64,000 nucleotides of DNA from Brachynemurus nebulosus (Eukaryota; Arthropoda; Insecta; Neuroptera; Myrmeleontidae). The stretch is taken from NCBI GenBank assembly GCA_035578155.1, contig JAPWDM010000007.1, positions 32,896,413 to 32,960,412 on the forward strand, in the 5' to 3' direction. The position numbers and the translations under genes are program-made. The notes beneath the pieces are model-generated. The model saw nothing but the letters and a program-made list of their open reading frames with translations, searched no databases and had not been told where the DNA came from. Shown here piece by piece: positions 1 to 11,924 of this stretch (within the stretch, counting starts at the first letter, position 1; each line of letters opens with the position of its first letter).

Positions 1-261
1 TCCAGTAGTTATAATATATATTACATATGCATAGATAAATTCAATTCTTTTTTTTTTTAAATATCTTTTCAAACTAGCTGCGATTTTGATAGTGTGTGAA
101 TTAGATAATAAAAAAGTGAAGAAAAATCATTCTGCCAAGACGTAGGTATTGATTTCAAACTGTATGTTCGATTACACAATCAAGTTATCTAGTATAATGC
201 ACACAAATACACAATAGCACATGTATAAGAGCAAAAAAGACAACGTTTGAAAGTTTTTTTT

Positions 262-680
262 TGGGATCTTATTCGAAAAATTACTAAAAAATTTTAGAAA
301 ATTTAGAAATGTGCCTAATGATGAAATAACTACATATATACGGGCATATTTGTGGCCGAGAAAATTCACATTCTGTAAGGTCACACATGTCCACCGACTC
401 ATAAAAGTTTATAAATTAATTATTTGAAAGACATGTCTTATGATACAATTGATGTATTTATCTATTTTTTAATTTTTATAATGAAAATATGCTTTAATAA
501 AAAGATTAAAAAATGTAATTTTTTAAAATATTTTGTTCGCTTTTGTAGTACTGTTATGTAAAAAAAATGTTTTTTTTTTGCAAATAAACTCAAAAATTCT
601 CCGTAAAAAATCCATTCGTCAACTTAACGACGATGTATGATTAACGTTTCTCGTTGACCAACGTATGATTCTAGTGTTAA
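262..680. mobile_element. truncated piggyBac-like MITE upstream of windpipe
   Basis: This stretch matches 17700-18140 closely over its whole length, including the inner GTTCGCTTTTGTAGTA region and the end CGTATGATTCTAG followed by TTAA. The full-length relative at 17213-18136 has piggyBac-type ends (CCCTAGAA next to TTAA). Here only the right half is left, and the terminal CTAGGG has become CTAGTG. It ends 43 bp before the splice acceptor of the windpipe coding exon, so it lies in the 5' intron of that gene. Confidence 0.75.
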
Positions 681-708
681 ATAAGGTATTATTTTACTAA
701 TATTATTT

Positions 709-723
709 TTTCTTTTGTTTCAG
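709..723 (+). promoter_or_regulatory. 3' splice acceptor before the windpipe coding exon
   Basis: A pyrimidine-rich run ends in TTTGTTTCAG at 723, and the exon starts with ATTCAG. The first ATG in the exon, 33 bases later, opens the long windpipe frame. This implies at least one upstream non-coding exon outside the window or in the first 700 bases. Confidence 0.7.
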
Positions 724-755
724 ATTCAGTCACACCTCAAACCGAACAGAATAAA

Positions 756-2921
756 ATGGAGCAGTTATGGAAACATATTCTTCTGGCCTACATATTGTTC
801 TCACTAAATCATCAGTCGTTAATCGATGGATCCACTTTAAAAGTTGACTTCCCGTGTCCGTTCAGTTGTCACTGTACCTCAGCCGTACAAAACCCCACAC
901 TAGTCGAATTAAAATGTTCATCGGTGGATAGTTTAGCAAAACTAATACAGTACAATCCAAAACAAGCGAACCACATACGTACACTAGACATATCGCATGC
1001 CAACATAAAGAAACTAAATACTGACGTTATAAACAAAATGAAAAATTTGCAAACACTAAACGTATCGTACAATCAAATTGTGGATTTGCCGAAAACGATC
1101 AAACTCCACCAATTGACTAACGTGTCACTCGAACACAATCAAATCAGTTCCGTGTCGTACTGGTTCTTCCCAAAAAGTACCCGCTTCATCGATCTCTCCC
1201 ACAACCATATCGAACAACTTCCCGAAAATCTTCTAGAACTGCCAAAATTGGAAGAACTCCGCGTCAATGGCAATCGATTAAAATGCTCTTGCTACAATCA
1301 CGAAGTGTATCAAGATCTAACAAAGAAACATATCCACTTTGACGCCACTGAATGTTACGATGGACATCGAATGGTGAAGCACACCTGGAAAGAATCCGTG
1401 TGCATCAGCGATATGCTCGGCGATGAAGCCGGTTCCGGTGAAATTTACGACTTGACTAACGACACCGATGCGAAAAATGATGATTTTGACGAATTCATTA
1501 ATGTGGAAGTTTCGACAACCACCAAACGCTCGCCACCACCTTCAACAACAGTGGCCGCCACCGAGCAACCAAGCGAAAACACCGTCAACATTCACGTGTC
1601 CACGGAATCAAGCAACGTTCAAAGTTCTTCCGATTTTTATTTCGGCGAGGATAACGCGCCGACAAATGAAAGCCTGTTGACGGAAATGGAAGGTTCCGGT
1701 GAATCAGACTGGGAATCTGAATTATTTATTCCACTGATTCACGTGACTACTGAAGCAAACGAAACTTCTGATCAAATGTACACTAGCAGTCAATCACCGG
1801 GCATGGAAGCCATGTCTGGCGAAGAAGATGAAGCCTCTGGTTCGGGAGACGGCATTCTCACCTGGATTGATTTGGATAGAGATAAAAGTAACGAAACCAC
1901 TGAAGAAACATCTTCAACACCTCTGCTCCAAGTAATTCCTGAAATAGTACCTGTTGAAATTACCACTCCCACCACAACCACAACCACTGCCCAAGTTCTT
2001 ACCACCACCACAACCACAACCACTGCCCAAGTTCTTACCACCACCACAACAACAACTACAACCACAACCACTTCCGCTCCTATTGTGATAGAACCTTCAA
2101 CAACTATGGCGCCTACCACGACAACCACAACCGAAGCTTCGACTACAACCACAACTGAGCAAACTGTAGTAGCCGCAGCAATTCCAGTCCCAGAATCTCC
2201 TCCAGAAGAAGAGTCAATAACCGAAGTGGTTGAACCTGCTATAGTACCTGAAACGAAAAAGGACGTATCAGCCGTACAGAAAATATACGCTAATTGTTCC
2301 GAAGGAGCATGCGTAGGAACGAACGCCGAGCAACATTCCGAAGAAGTGAATATCAACGAAGAATTCGGACAAGTAATCGACAAAGACCCAAACAAAAAAC
2401 CACCATTTGGCACGTATATTTTCCTGGCAGTGTTGGTGGCCGTGCTGATGGCACTGATTGGCTACACCGTGCTGAAACGGCGCATGAATCGGCCGAATTC
2501 GCGCAATCGTCGACCGTCCACTGACGACGATGGTCGTGCCGGAACCGAACTGAAAGATATCGAAAAGAATGCGGCACTTCTGGATAATGAAAAAAAATCG
2601 AACGGTGTCGTCACGGAAAACACTCCGATGATATCGCAAGACGACGCCACAACGGATCATCCGGACGCGGCAATAGACACCGTCGATAATGCAACGAACA
2701 ACATTAACAAACCGGTCAACGATTTGCCGCGAAACGAATCCGAGAAATCGTTACCATCCGCCGCGAAACCAAAAAATCCAAATGTCGCGGAAAAAGTGAA
2801 AATTGTTATGAGCGAAATAACACCAAAAACGCCCGTGCTAGTGTCCCGACAGAATGTGGGCAACGAGGTGGTCATAACGCCAAATTTAGATCAACGGATC
2901 CCACCCACATCATCCAATTAA
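756..2921 (+). CDS. wdp: windpipe-like leucine-rich-repeat transmembrane proteoglycan core
   Basis: A 721-residue single-pass membrane protein. An N-terminal hydrophobic signal segment (about 1-25) is followed by a cysteine-flanked LRR N-cap (CPFSCHC, about residue 34), five to six LRRs (about 73-170) and a cysteine-rich C-cap (KCSCYN to about 217). A long Ser/Thr-rich stalk follows, including a Thr-repeat mucin-like block (about 400-470). One transmembrane helix (about 551-573) precedes a basic stop-transfer KRR and a roughly 145-residue cytoplasmic tail. The stalk has three acidic Ser-Gly clusters (GSGE about 227, GSGE about 313, SGSGD about 361) of the kind that accept glycosaminoglycan chains. 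Known for the family: Drosophila windpipe is an LRR chondroitin sulfate proteoglycan affecting signalling at the cell surface. Domain order, length and Ser-Gly clusters fit. Inference: orthologue; another LRR stalk protein is possible. The start is the first ATG after the splice acceptor. Confidence 0.72.
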   Translation: MEQLWKHILLAYILFSLNHQSLIDGSTLKVDFPCPFSCHCTSAVQNPTLVELKCSSVDSLAKLIQYNPKQANHIRTLDISHANIKKLNTDVINKMKNLQTLNVSYNQIVDLPKTIKLHQLTNVSLEHNQISSVSYWFFPKSTRFIDLSHNHIEQLPENLLELPKLEELRVNGNRLKCSCYNHEVYQDLTKKHIHFDATECYDGHRMVKHTWKESVCISDMLGDEAGSGEIYDLTNDTDAKNDDFDEFINVEVSTTTKRSPPPSTTVAATEQPSENTVNIHVSTESSNVQSSSDFYFGEDNAPTNESLLTEMEGSGESDWESELFIPLIHVTTEANETSDQMYTSSQSPGMEAMSGEEDEASGSGDGILTWIDLDRDKSNETTEETSSTPLLQVIPEIVPVEITTPTTTTTTAQVLTTTTTTTTAQVLTTTTTTTTTTTTSAPIVIEPSTTMAPTTTTTTEASTTTTTEQTVVAAAIPVPESPPEEESITEVVEPAIVPETKKDVSAVQKIYANCSEGACVGTNAEQHSEEVNINEEFGQVIDKDPNKKPPFGTYIFLAVLVAVLMALIGYTVLKRRMNRPNSRNRRPSTDDDGRAGTELKDIEKNAALLDNEKKSNGVVTENTPMISQDDATTDHPDAAIDTVDNATNNINKPVNDLPRNESEKSLPSAAKPKNPNVAEKVKIVMSEITPKTPVLVSRQNVGNEVVITPNLDQRIPPTSSN
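1966..2160 (+). repeat. ACC/ACA threonine-codon repeat inside windpipe
   Basis: The coding strand is made of ACC/ACA/ACT codons with a duplicated unit (the phrase CTGCCCAAGTTCTTACCACC occurs twice, 42 bp apart). It encodes the mucin-like Thr block of the stalk. Such codon repeats often vary in length between alleles. Confidence 0.85.
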
Positions 2922-4166
2922 CAAACGTCATCCAAATTTTTTGGATATTAAATTATTCCGTTTAAAAAATCTTATCTCTTCAAGGAAAAAAAAAACAAAA
3001 TGAGAAAAAACTAGAATTTTTATTTTTTTGTGATATGATATTAGGGCTCCGTAGAAAATATCTCGGCGCCCTTATAATTTTTAATTAACTTACTATAAAT
3101 AACATAATTTTACTGTTCCTTCTAAGCTACGACTGTCAGACACGTTTGTAGATAAATTTAAGCTAGGGAAAATTAATTTTAGTATTGTATTTATTGATGT
3201 GCCAAGAACTGTGACGCTGCAAAACATTTTAACCAAAACGAAAAAACTGAATGTAGCTTTAACAAAGGTCTTTTTTGGAATGTGCCTTTTGGGATCATCA
3301 ACCAAGTCAGTCATACCACATAATTCATATCATTTTGTAATGTGCTCAAAAAAAGAGATGCCCGCTCAAATTTCTTTTCAAAATCAAGCAACGAATACAA
3401 CACACATAAAATCACTGCATTTATTTTTTTAGAAATGTCGCGGTTAGGTGAACCAGATACATATCGAAAAATCAAATCATTCCTTGCATCCTTTTACCAT
3501 TTTAATGGACACTGCCACTAACTATCACACAACTACTAAACAGCGGATTCGAAATCACCTTGGCAGTTAAAGTGTTACGTTCATTTTTTTTTAAACTAAT
3601 TTAACCAAAATTGAATGTGCCAAGAAATCGGAATATTTAAACAATCAGTGTAGAAAAAATCTTCGATAGATTAACACTGAATTATGAAATCAAATTTTAC
3701 ATTCTTTATAGCAAATATACGTAGAATTTATACGGAAAAATTTGAGTCCAAGTGAATAGTCCACAAAGAACTTTTTTATATTTAAAAAAAAAATTGTATA
3801 TAAAAATTAAATAATAATTATTTTTAGAAATTTTGATACCATGTAGATTAAGGGGAAAAAATTAGAAAATCAAAAATGTTATAAATTAAATCACCAATTT
3901 TAACTCGAATAAGTTGACACAATATAGCAGTGGTGTTCAGCTATACTAAAATTTGAAGCTACTCATAGGTTTCGCACCATACTGCTTTTCCCGTTTTTCG
4001 TCACATTCGGCTGTTTCCGGATGTCAAATAATTCTAGCGCCGAAGAATTTTATATAACCAAAAAAGGTTTATTAGTTTCTTTAAGGTCTTTTAAGACAGA
4101 ACGAATTAGTCTCTCGAAACGAGTGAAGCGCATTTAGCTGGAGAATGGCGCGTAATCCGATATTAA
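2922..4166. other. windpipe 3' flank, no gene
   Basis: Probable 3'UTR and downstream DNA. A variant polyadenylation signal ATTAAA is at 2947-2952, and no AATAAA is close to the stop. The hairpin repeat at 3042-3078 is listed separately. Short frames here have no recognisable protein features. Confidence 0.5.
3042..3078 (-). repeat. dispersed CGGAGCCC/GGGCGCCG hairpin repeat, copy 1
   Basis: On the minus strand this reads AAGGGCGCCGAGA, a short loop, then CTACGGAGCCCTAA, an imperfect hairpin. It has the same shape as 28948-28985, 33222-33262 and 35998-36030 (glycine-type GGGNNCCG arm, A/T loop, CGGAACC-type arm, TAA). Such 3' hairpins are typical of the tail of a dispersed retroelement. Here it may lie in the windpipe 3'UTR. 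Confidence 0.5.
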
Positions 4167-4623
4167 CACTTTCAGTCCCATGGCTTCGGCATCCGAAACC
4201 AAACAAAACATCCCCAAAGGCCAACCGCGATCAATGATTAATTGATTAGTTGGTTACGCATTATGTATGTGATGTTTATCTTATCACTCATCACACGGAT
4301 GTTTTCTTACTCACACAAATACATACCAACACACACTACTCTTTTGGTTTCTATGTATAAAAAATTTTAAGATAAACAAAAAATACATAAAGAATATAAT
4401 TTATATTTTTAAATAAAATTCAATTGAATGTCAGTGTATATGTAGTATGTACGTATCACGTACGTATGTTTACAGTTTTACACATACATGTTGAACTGTG
4501 TTGAATCTATTCAGTGTTTGAATCATTTTATTTTATGTATTTGTTTATATAAAGTTTCTTTTTTATTTAAATATTGCCGGCTTCCGTGGAAGTTTACTAT
4601 GAAAGTGCTCGGGCCTCATAGTG
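4167..4623. mobile_element. piggyBac-like MITE, TTAA flanked
   Basis: TTAA lies on both sides (4163-4166 and 4624-4627). The ends begin CACTTTCA and finish TAGTG, which are short inverted termini. There is no coding capacity. TTAA target choice is characteristic of the piggyBac superfamily; the terminal match is short, so confidence is moderate. Confidence 0.5.
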
Positions 4624-4627
4624 TTAA

Positions 4628-6151
4628 GGGGGTGTAGATCGCCGAAAAAGTGTTCACGTAATAAAAAAGGTTGAACACCACTGTCCACTAACATCTTCTA
4701 AAAACAAAGTACTAAAAAAAAAGATGTAAAATTTTGATTAGGACCGTACAAAATATAGGTAGGTTGTTCAAAAATGAAGGCTACCCATCCTAGGACCTAA
4801 CTAAAAATGTGCAAAACTTGTCTCTGGCTATCACTGCTTTTTTTGGTAGCTTACATTTCTGAATAAACTTTTAGTTCAATCGACATTAAAGAGGATTCTA
4901 CCTTGCTGAGGTAAAAAAAACCAATTTCTTAAAATTTTCAATTAGAAACTCGTTAGATGGACATTTTTTTTTGATATTGTATGCAAAATGGTTAATCAGC
5001 GTAATTAATGTTTGCTCCAAAATATGCAGAAATGTGTTTGCCATAAGATAGAGACGAATTATTGAGAAAGTTACTGGGTCGTTCCAATGTATAAAATGTC
5101 TTTTTCAAAAAAAAAAAAAAAAATTTTGGATTATAAAATATTTTTCTTATAAAATACTGGACAAATACGAGTTTCCAATGGAAAATTTTATCAAATATTT
5201 TTTAAAAGTTTCATTTTTAAGAATACACAAAACAAAAATGATATTTTTTAATTGAATAGATCTTTATGATCAATAAAGATTTATGAATCATTGAACTAGA
5301 AATCATTTTCGTTTAGAATATTCAAACTTCACGAACTATGAAACATAAAAATCATAAATTTAATTGCTTAGATAAAATTATATTTATAATTAGGGTGGCC
5401 ATATTTCCTGGACATAAATTTGTCTAGAATATTGTTGATCCAATTGGTACAATTCGTATTTGTTAACAATTAAACACAACTGTTATTTAAGTTCATTGTT
5501 AAAATTTAATATTAGTAAAATTCAACGAATTCTACAACGGAGCACCTGGAATTATAAACTACAGACAGCAAAGTGGAACCCACTCGTTAACACGAGGACG
5601 TATGGTCACTCGATTATAATATATGCACCCTATTACCTAAGTATATTTATTTTAAAGAGACACCTAAATCACAGTCCCACCAAACTTTGCAATTTAAAAC
5701 GAAAATACATACAATATCGGTTAATCGACACTACAATTCGACATTTTTCTAAGTAATTAAGACAATTTTGAATTTATTTAATATAAAAATGAAAAAAAAA
5801 TTGGCTTCTAAATCATGTTTTGATAATTGAAATATTTGAGGTAGTTGGCGCATTTGTCAACGCGCAACTAAAAACACTAAACACATTTGAAAAATTTACT
5901 TGGTGAAAATCCTTGTTAAAAAATATAAGAATAATTTCGTTTGTCACTTTTTCACTAAATTAAACTGTACAGTTACGCGCTAGTTTCGAGTAATTAATTC
6001 ATCATCAAGTAAAACACAACTGAAGAGTTCCTTTCCGCATCACAACCTTTATATAAAGTTGTGTTTTAGCCGCTGATGATCAGTTGATTACTCAAAAGCT
6101 AGCTCGTAATCACATATTTCGAATAAATAAATAACTTCTACTGAAGACTAA

Positions 6152-6189
<38 letters not shown>

Positions 6190-7120
6190 CGTATTTAATT
6201 TTAAAAATTGAGAAATATATTGAAATTTATTAAATACTGAATATTTACACTGGGACAATTACTGGTAGACATTTTGGAATTTAGTAGTTACTTAATCTTT
6301 AATGCGCTAACCACCTTAAAATATTACTACTTAATTATTTTCGATATTCAAAATTTCAAAAATCTTTCAACATAGCCATATCAATAAAATGTGATATATT
6401 ATCGATTTTTTTTTAAATAATAAGTCCATTCGTATCTATTTTTATATAATTATGTATATTAAATTGAAATTCAAAATTGTGATAATACGGTACTTGACTG
6501 AAATTAAAAAAAAAAAAATAATTAATAAATTTTGTAAAAATCAAGAAAAAATTGGCGCGAAAAACAGCTCATTGTAATTACGTCACAATTTGAAAACAAA
6601 CAAACGTCAATGTCAATCTTTATAACCACAAATAAAATCTAGTATTTATTTAAATTCTAGTCGATTTAACATTATTTCACTTTGCAAACGAAAATTATCA
6701 GAATCGACATGTTTATTTACAAATTGTGACGTCACGTTGAAGTGATTCGAATCGTTATTGAAAATTAACAGTCAACTACCCTATTGATAAGTACATTAGG
6801 TAAGTATTAATAACGTTATTAATATTATTCTAAAGTTAAATTACGTTTAGCTGTAATTAAAAAAATATGAAAGTGGTGCTGTTATACAGACATATTGATT
6901 TACTAATTCCTAAAACTACATATAGCAGCACCTTCAGTTTTGCAAAATTAAAAAAAAAAAAACATTGCAGCTGATCTTATTCAACCAACTATGAATAAAA
7001 ATCATTGAAAAGACAAAATAAGACTAAACATTTTAAATCTAGTGAATTTTTTTCGAACAGAGAAATATTTGCATTAAAAAAAATTGTTTTTAGTCATTTT
7101 TAATTGTTATTTTTAAAAAA
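4628..7120. other. intergenic AT-rich DNA, no gene
   Basis: No frame with recognisable protein features was found. The 98-codon frame at 5460-5756 is unsupported. It holds an imperfect inverted repeat near 5987-6095 (arms containing AAAACACAAC and GTTGTGTTTT) and an (AAT)n microsatellite at about 6153-6186. Confidence 0.6.
6153..6186. repeat. (AAT)n microsatellite
   Basis: An uninterrupted run of about eleven AAT units. Confidence 0.9.
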
Positions 7121-7375
7121 CGATTCAGTTAAAACATTTTTATCTGAACAATTTAAACAAATCACTTACTAATCTGTTGCAGGAAACCCAAAAACATGTA
7201 TTCTTGATAAAAAAAAAATACCTGAGGCAGCAGACAATATTCAAGTTTGCCTTTTTTTTAATAATGGGTCATTATTTTTTTTTTATCAAAATACATTTTT
7301 TGGGTGTTTCCTGCAGCAAATTAGTAAGTGATTTGTTTTTAATCGTCCAGATAAAAAAATGTTTTAACTGAATCG
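7121..7375. mobile_element. foldback MITE, about 255 bp
   Basis: The left arm (CGATTCAGTTAAAACATTTT, then AAATCACTTACTAAT, then CAGGAAACCC) returns in reverse complement on the right (GGGTGTTTCCTG, ATTAGTAAGTGATTT, AATGTTTTAACTGAATCG). The arms are about 110 bp each around a roughly 25-bp AT-rich loop. No coding capacity. Confidence 0.75.
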
Positions 7376-8780
7376 TTGTCTTATACTTTTGGTGCTGACT
7401 TTCTTAAGGGCACCGTCAATCCATTACCATGAATTAAGATATTCATCGACCATTCAAACCTTAACAATAGTCCCCGTTGCACCGGTCCGGGCGCCCGGAT
7501 CATGCGAGAAAAACGTCACGTTGCGGCCAATAGTCCGGACGCCCGTGCTGATCAAAACGGTCCTTAATATATACGTTTTAATTGAATCATTTCAAAATGG
7601 TTCTAAAACATCTTATAAGTGTATTTTTTTTATTTCGTAACATTCCTCTTTTTAAAATTTTTGAAATTATAATATTTTTTAGAACCATTTTGTTAAATAT
7701 TTGTAAGTTTACCGTAATGTTTTTAAGTTAATTTTATTTTGTAATTGCTGCCAAAGTAGACCCTTCCCTGTTCCCTAATTATTTTAAAGATTTTATTATG
7801 TCCATTTATCTTTTTATGAGCTTTATCTTAATTATTGTAAAATACAAAATGAAATTGAAAATATAATATAAAGTCCTAATTTTTGAACGCTTCAATGTAA
7901 TTATTTCAATATATTCAATATATATAAATATATAAAAAAAATAATAATAATTAAAATTACAAAAAAAAAAAATAAAATAAAATAAAAATTTATTATTTGA
8001 TTTTAAATATTTTATAAACTGTTTATAGTCGTTGTGTGTTATCTTCAATAAAGGTTACTTTATTGTGTGAATAGTTTTAGCGTTTCATTTCTGTTTCCCT
8101 TGACTGTACTTGACAATAAAAATATAGGCAGTCAGACATATGATATGGATGCTGTTTGCATATATTCAAGGGTAATTAGATTTTATCAAGAGGAATTATC
8201 TCTTTGCACTCAAGCAAAAAAAAAGTGAGTTGTAAATAGGCTGGTAAGATATGTAGCCAGTATGTAGCACATGACAACGACCAACGTTCTTTTTTTGACG
8301 GATTCTTTTGACGTTCTAACCTTGTTTCCCCAAAGTTGAATACTAAATGCGCTAAATACGTCCTCAATGCTGTTTTAAAAATTTCCTAAAAAATTAGTTT
8401 TTAATTTTAAAAAGATAATTCAACGTGATTTTGTATTATTTTATTTACAATTTTTCTAATAAATGAATGTGTTTGCAGTTATTAAATAAAATATTCATGT
8501 AATGTGAAGTATGAGTCATTACAGTTCAACATTCAGTGTGTCATGTGGTACATGTCTTATGATCCAACAGACAAAACACCTTTAAATATGGTAGAGTTAA
8601 TGGACAAACCACCTTGTCATGCTGTACGTGTCTTATAAGCGCAAAGAGTTAATATTTAGCTTTTAATTTAGGTGGAGCAAATTGAAAAAGAGAAAGAAAA
8701 CAACATTATTGTACGAGATGTTGATGATTTTTTAATTATGAATAACTGAATAAATAATTAAGCTTCAAGTGGAGCAATTA
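7376..8780. other. intergenic AT-rich DNA, no gene
   Basis: A small GC-richer island at 7478-7560 contains CCGGGCGCCCGG-like palindromic bits, and the rest is AT-rich. Short frames show no protein features. Confidence 0.6.
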
Positions 8781-9313
8781 CAGCTGATCCTTTTTTCATA
8801 CGGTGAATAGGGACCGCATAAAAAAAATCGCACAAAAAATATATTCAAAAATATCTTAAATAGCTATTAAAAGTTTAGTTCGGTCTACATTGTAAAAAAA
8901 AACTTTTTTTATGCGGTGGATCCGGACCGCATAAAAAAAATTTCATTGAAAATACATAACTCAAAACGCTCAAAACCTCACAGTTTTAATAGAAGTTGCT
9001 TTTCTAAACAAGATAAAGCCTTAATTTATACGTAGGAACATTTTATTTCATTTTTATAATATTATGAAAATTTTGAAAAATACATCTGTAAAAAAATTAA
9101 ATGATGCAATAACTTATGTTCTTATGTAATGTATTGATTAAATGCTTAAAAGCCGTTAAAAAGTATTTTTATCAAAGAAAGTTATTAGAGTAAATGTTTA
9201 AGTTTCTTACTGTCTCTTGATTTTGATTCATATTACGCATTTCAATGGCTATATTTTACAAACCGCATAAAAAAAATCGCACAAAAAAGACCGAATAAAA
9301 AAAGGTTTAGCTG
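8781..9313 (-). mobile_element. Tc1/mariner-pogo-like MITE, copy 1
   Basis: A 533-bp element flanked by TA. The ends are CAGCTGATCC and GGTTTAGCTG, with subterminal repeats of the ATGCGGT / ACCGCATAAAAAAA type. It is the reverse complement of the 535-bp copy at 32536-33070, with the same internal order. The TA target and CAG termini suggest the Tc1/mariner superfamily, perhaps pogo/Tigger. No transposase remains. Confidence 0.75.
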
Positions 9314-10280
9314 TACTGATTTCAATAAAGCAGTTTCGGGATATAACAAAAAATTTTCAATCTACGGCGCTAAATTTTTTCCAGTACTTTTTTTCTTAGA
9401 TAGTATCAAAATTCAAAAGTATACTGTTATTTGTTCAGCCATAAATAGCTCCTGAAGTAATGATCATAGAAAAAAGTTTTAAATAAAGAAATTAAAAAGT
9501 TCTAAAAACATAACTTTCGTACACGACTTTAAGAAGAAAAAATTTGAATTTTTTGCAAAAAAAATTTTGAATTTCAGCCTTAAAAAGTAGAGGATTTACG
9601 ATTTAGTGTTCTTTAAAAAAAAAAAAAATTGCAGGACTATTTTTAACTGAAATTAAAGTCTAATTACCGCCATGGAACACCCCTCAAGTTCCTAGGACCC
9701 TAAGTGAAATTCGTACCCCCAATAAATTTTCACCGCATACTTATAAAAATTAGTACTCTGTTGGCCATCTATTAGCCAGTAGCGCAAATCGTGGAATATT
9801 ATACAACAGAAAATGCATTCGGATCAATGTCCATGATTCTTTATTCAAATATGTATAGAACCGGAAATCAACGAACAACCACGAACGAAACGAATACGAA
9901 CGATTTTAGGATAGTCACCCGAACGACTCGAATTTTGGCTATTTCATTTTCATTTCCTGACTATTTCTCGTTCGAATATCATCGTAGCAACAAAAATTGC
10001 AAATAGTTAATTTTACACTATAAAACCTTGTAATTTCAAACAAATAATTCAAGTAAAAAGTGTAAATTGGCTTCAGAAATATTTATTTCAAAATAAATTT
10101 AGTGAAACTCGAGTTGGCGTGATAGAACCGGCATCACTAAAAGCTGTTCTTGTTACGTAAGTAGCATTTTTTTTTTTAAATAAAATGTGAGCATTCATTT
10201 AAAACTAATAAAATTTGTTGTTTTTTTGCGTAGAAATTCGAAGTGAATTCGCTCAATGAACAGCACAGTTTTACTCAAAT
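9314..10280. other. intergenic, no convincing gene
   Basis: The 71-codon frame at 9791-10006 has no recognisable domain. A donor-like GTAAGTAG near 10157 and an acceptor-like TTTTTTGCGTAG at 10223-10234 precede the zinc-finger fragment, so a decayed spliced gene is possible. Confidence 0.4.
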
Positions 10281-10424
10281 ATGGTGGTGAAGCAATCCTG
10301 GTCAATTGAACATGGTCAACATTTTAATTTTAAATTTTTATCTAAAAGAATTCATACTGGAGAAAAGCCATTTAAATGTAACATGTGCCCGGGAAATTCT
10401 CCAATAAACGCAGGCATTTTATGA
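10281..10424 (+). pseudogene. C2H2 zinc-finger fragment
   Basis: A 47-codon frame carries RIHTGEKPFKC followed by NMC, the conserved linker between two C2H2 zinc fingers plus the first cysteine pair of the next finger. It then diverges and stops at TGA 10422-10424. Upstream of the linker the zinc-binding cysteines are gone, and the sequence is Phe/Lys-rich. A decayed copy of a KRAB-less insect zinc-finger gene or of a transposon-borne finger is the simplest reading. A second decayed fragment in the opposite orientation follows at 10505-10640. Confidence 0.55.
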
Positions 10425-10504
10425 CAATAGATTAAAAATTAAACGAAAAGCCACCGAGAAAAGATTCCATCTCTCGTGATTTTTTAAAAATTACGAAATT
10501 TTTT

Positions 10505-10640
10505 CAAATATATGTTACATTTAAATGGCTTTTCCCCAGTATGAAAAAAATATTCTGTAAAATGTGTTTAAAAATAGGTATTTGCATCTTACTCGAAAAA
10601 ATGGTGTTTCTTCAGTATGAATTCTTCTATGTTATTACAT
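10505..10640 (-). pseudogene. second, inverted C2H2 zinc-finger fragment
   Basis: On the minus strand the sequence encodes HRRIHTEETPF, then about 25 residues later, in another frame, HTGEKPFKCN. These are two finger linkers spaced about one finger apart with a frameshift between them. Together with the + strand fragment at 10281-10424 it forms an inverted pair, so the ancestral fingers were probably duplicated and inverted. Confidence 0.5.
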
Positions 10641-11924
10641 AGAAAATATATTTAAATACGTTACCAAGAAAATTGTATTTTTTTATGTATATTTGTTAAT
10701 AAATATTTTGTATTTAATTAAAATTTTTCTTTTCTTTCAATTACGACCAAGCATACCCCCTCATAAATTAATAAAAATATCATACTTGATCAAAACTTAT
10801 TAAACTACCAAAAGAAATATTGTTGAGAAATTATTACCCACTTGAGTTATTCGAACTGAATGTTATAGTTTTATTGATTTATGACGTGTATGTCTTGTGG
10901 GCCGTTTTTTAAAAATTATTTTACATCAATAATTTGGTCAATTTTATCACGAATGTTAATTAGATTTTTTCAAAAATTACAGCTTTAAAACGATATGTAG
11001 TATATGGCTTTAATAAAAAATCAATATGTGCAAAGCTTTCTGAAAGACAACATTAAATAATATATGCAATAGTACAACACTTATCTGATGCTGTTAGTAT
11101 AAAAGTTATAATTATCTCAAACTGCTCAAAACCTTCTGGTAATATTTTAGTCATACTAACAAAAATTAATATTTTGAGGGTTTTTTACCTTAAAAGGAAA
11201 AGTAGAATCCTAACAAGATCACTCTCGTCAATTACAGAGGTGTTTTTCGAAAACTATGTAACGTAGGAATTTATTTTGGATTAAAAAGGGGAGTTAATTT
11301 GATCCCAAGAAAAAATTTTAATTAACATAAGGAGCTACTTCGAATTTTTGGCCCAGTGATCTTAATGATACAGCTCAAAATTTGTTGGAAATGATTTTTC
11401 CTCCCATCCTTTGAACCTCCTTTGTTCCTAGGCTAAAATTTTGATTTTAATAGGGTTAGTAGATATTGAATCATAAATTACAGGAAAACTAGGAATTTTT
11501 CCGACAGTGTAATAATTGCTGAAAAAAATCTTTTTAATTATAAACGAAAACAGTAACACACAACGTTTCAGTGCAATGTGGAACAGACAATTCATGAATT
11601 TTTCAGTTAGCACAAATCAATTTGGATAAATAGAAAAGTTTAATTGATTCTGTTAATATTGCTCACTGTACGAAACCCTAATTGTGTGAGGCCTATTCAC
11701 TCTTAGTGATATCAGATATTGAACAAAAAAAAAAAAAAATAATAATTTTTGAAAATCCATTCAGTACACTGAAGATTTTTCATTTTTTACCTGTTTCAAG
11801 CGAAATTTTTTATCTATTTGATAATATTTATATTTTTGAATCCCCTGGAAAAAGTACATCACTATTACAACTGTACTAGTTTTAATATTTTGTACGTATT
11901 GTTCCGTTTTTTGAAATATAATAC

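Noticed and set aside
1790..2413. 207-codon minus-strand frame of Val repeats
   Set aside because: It is the antisense shadow of the Thr-codon repeat in windpipe.
5460..5756. 98-codon frame as a gene
   Set aside because: Composition looks like background AT-rich DNA, with no recognisable features or splice context.
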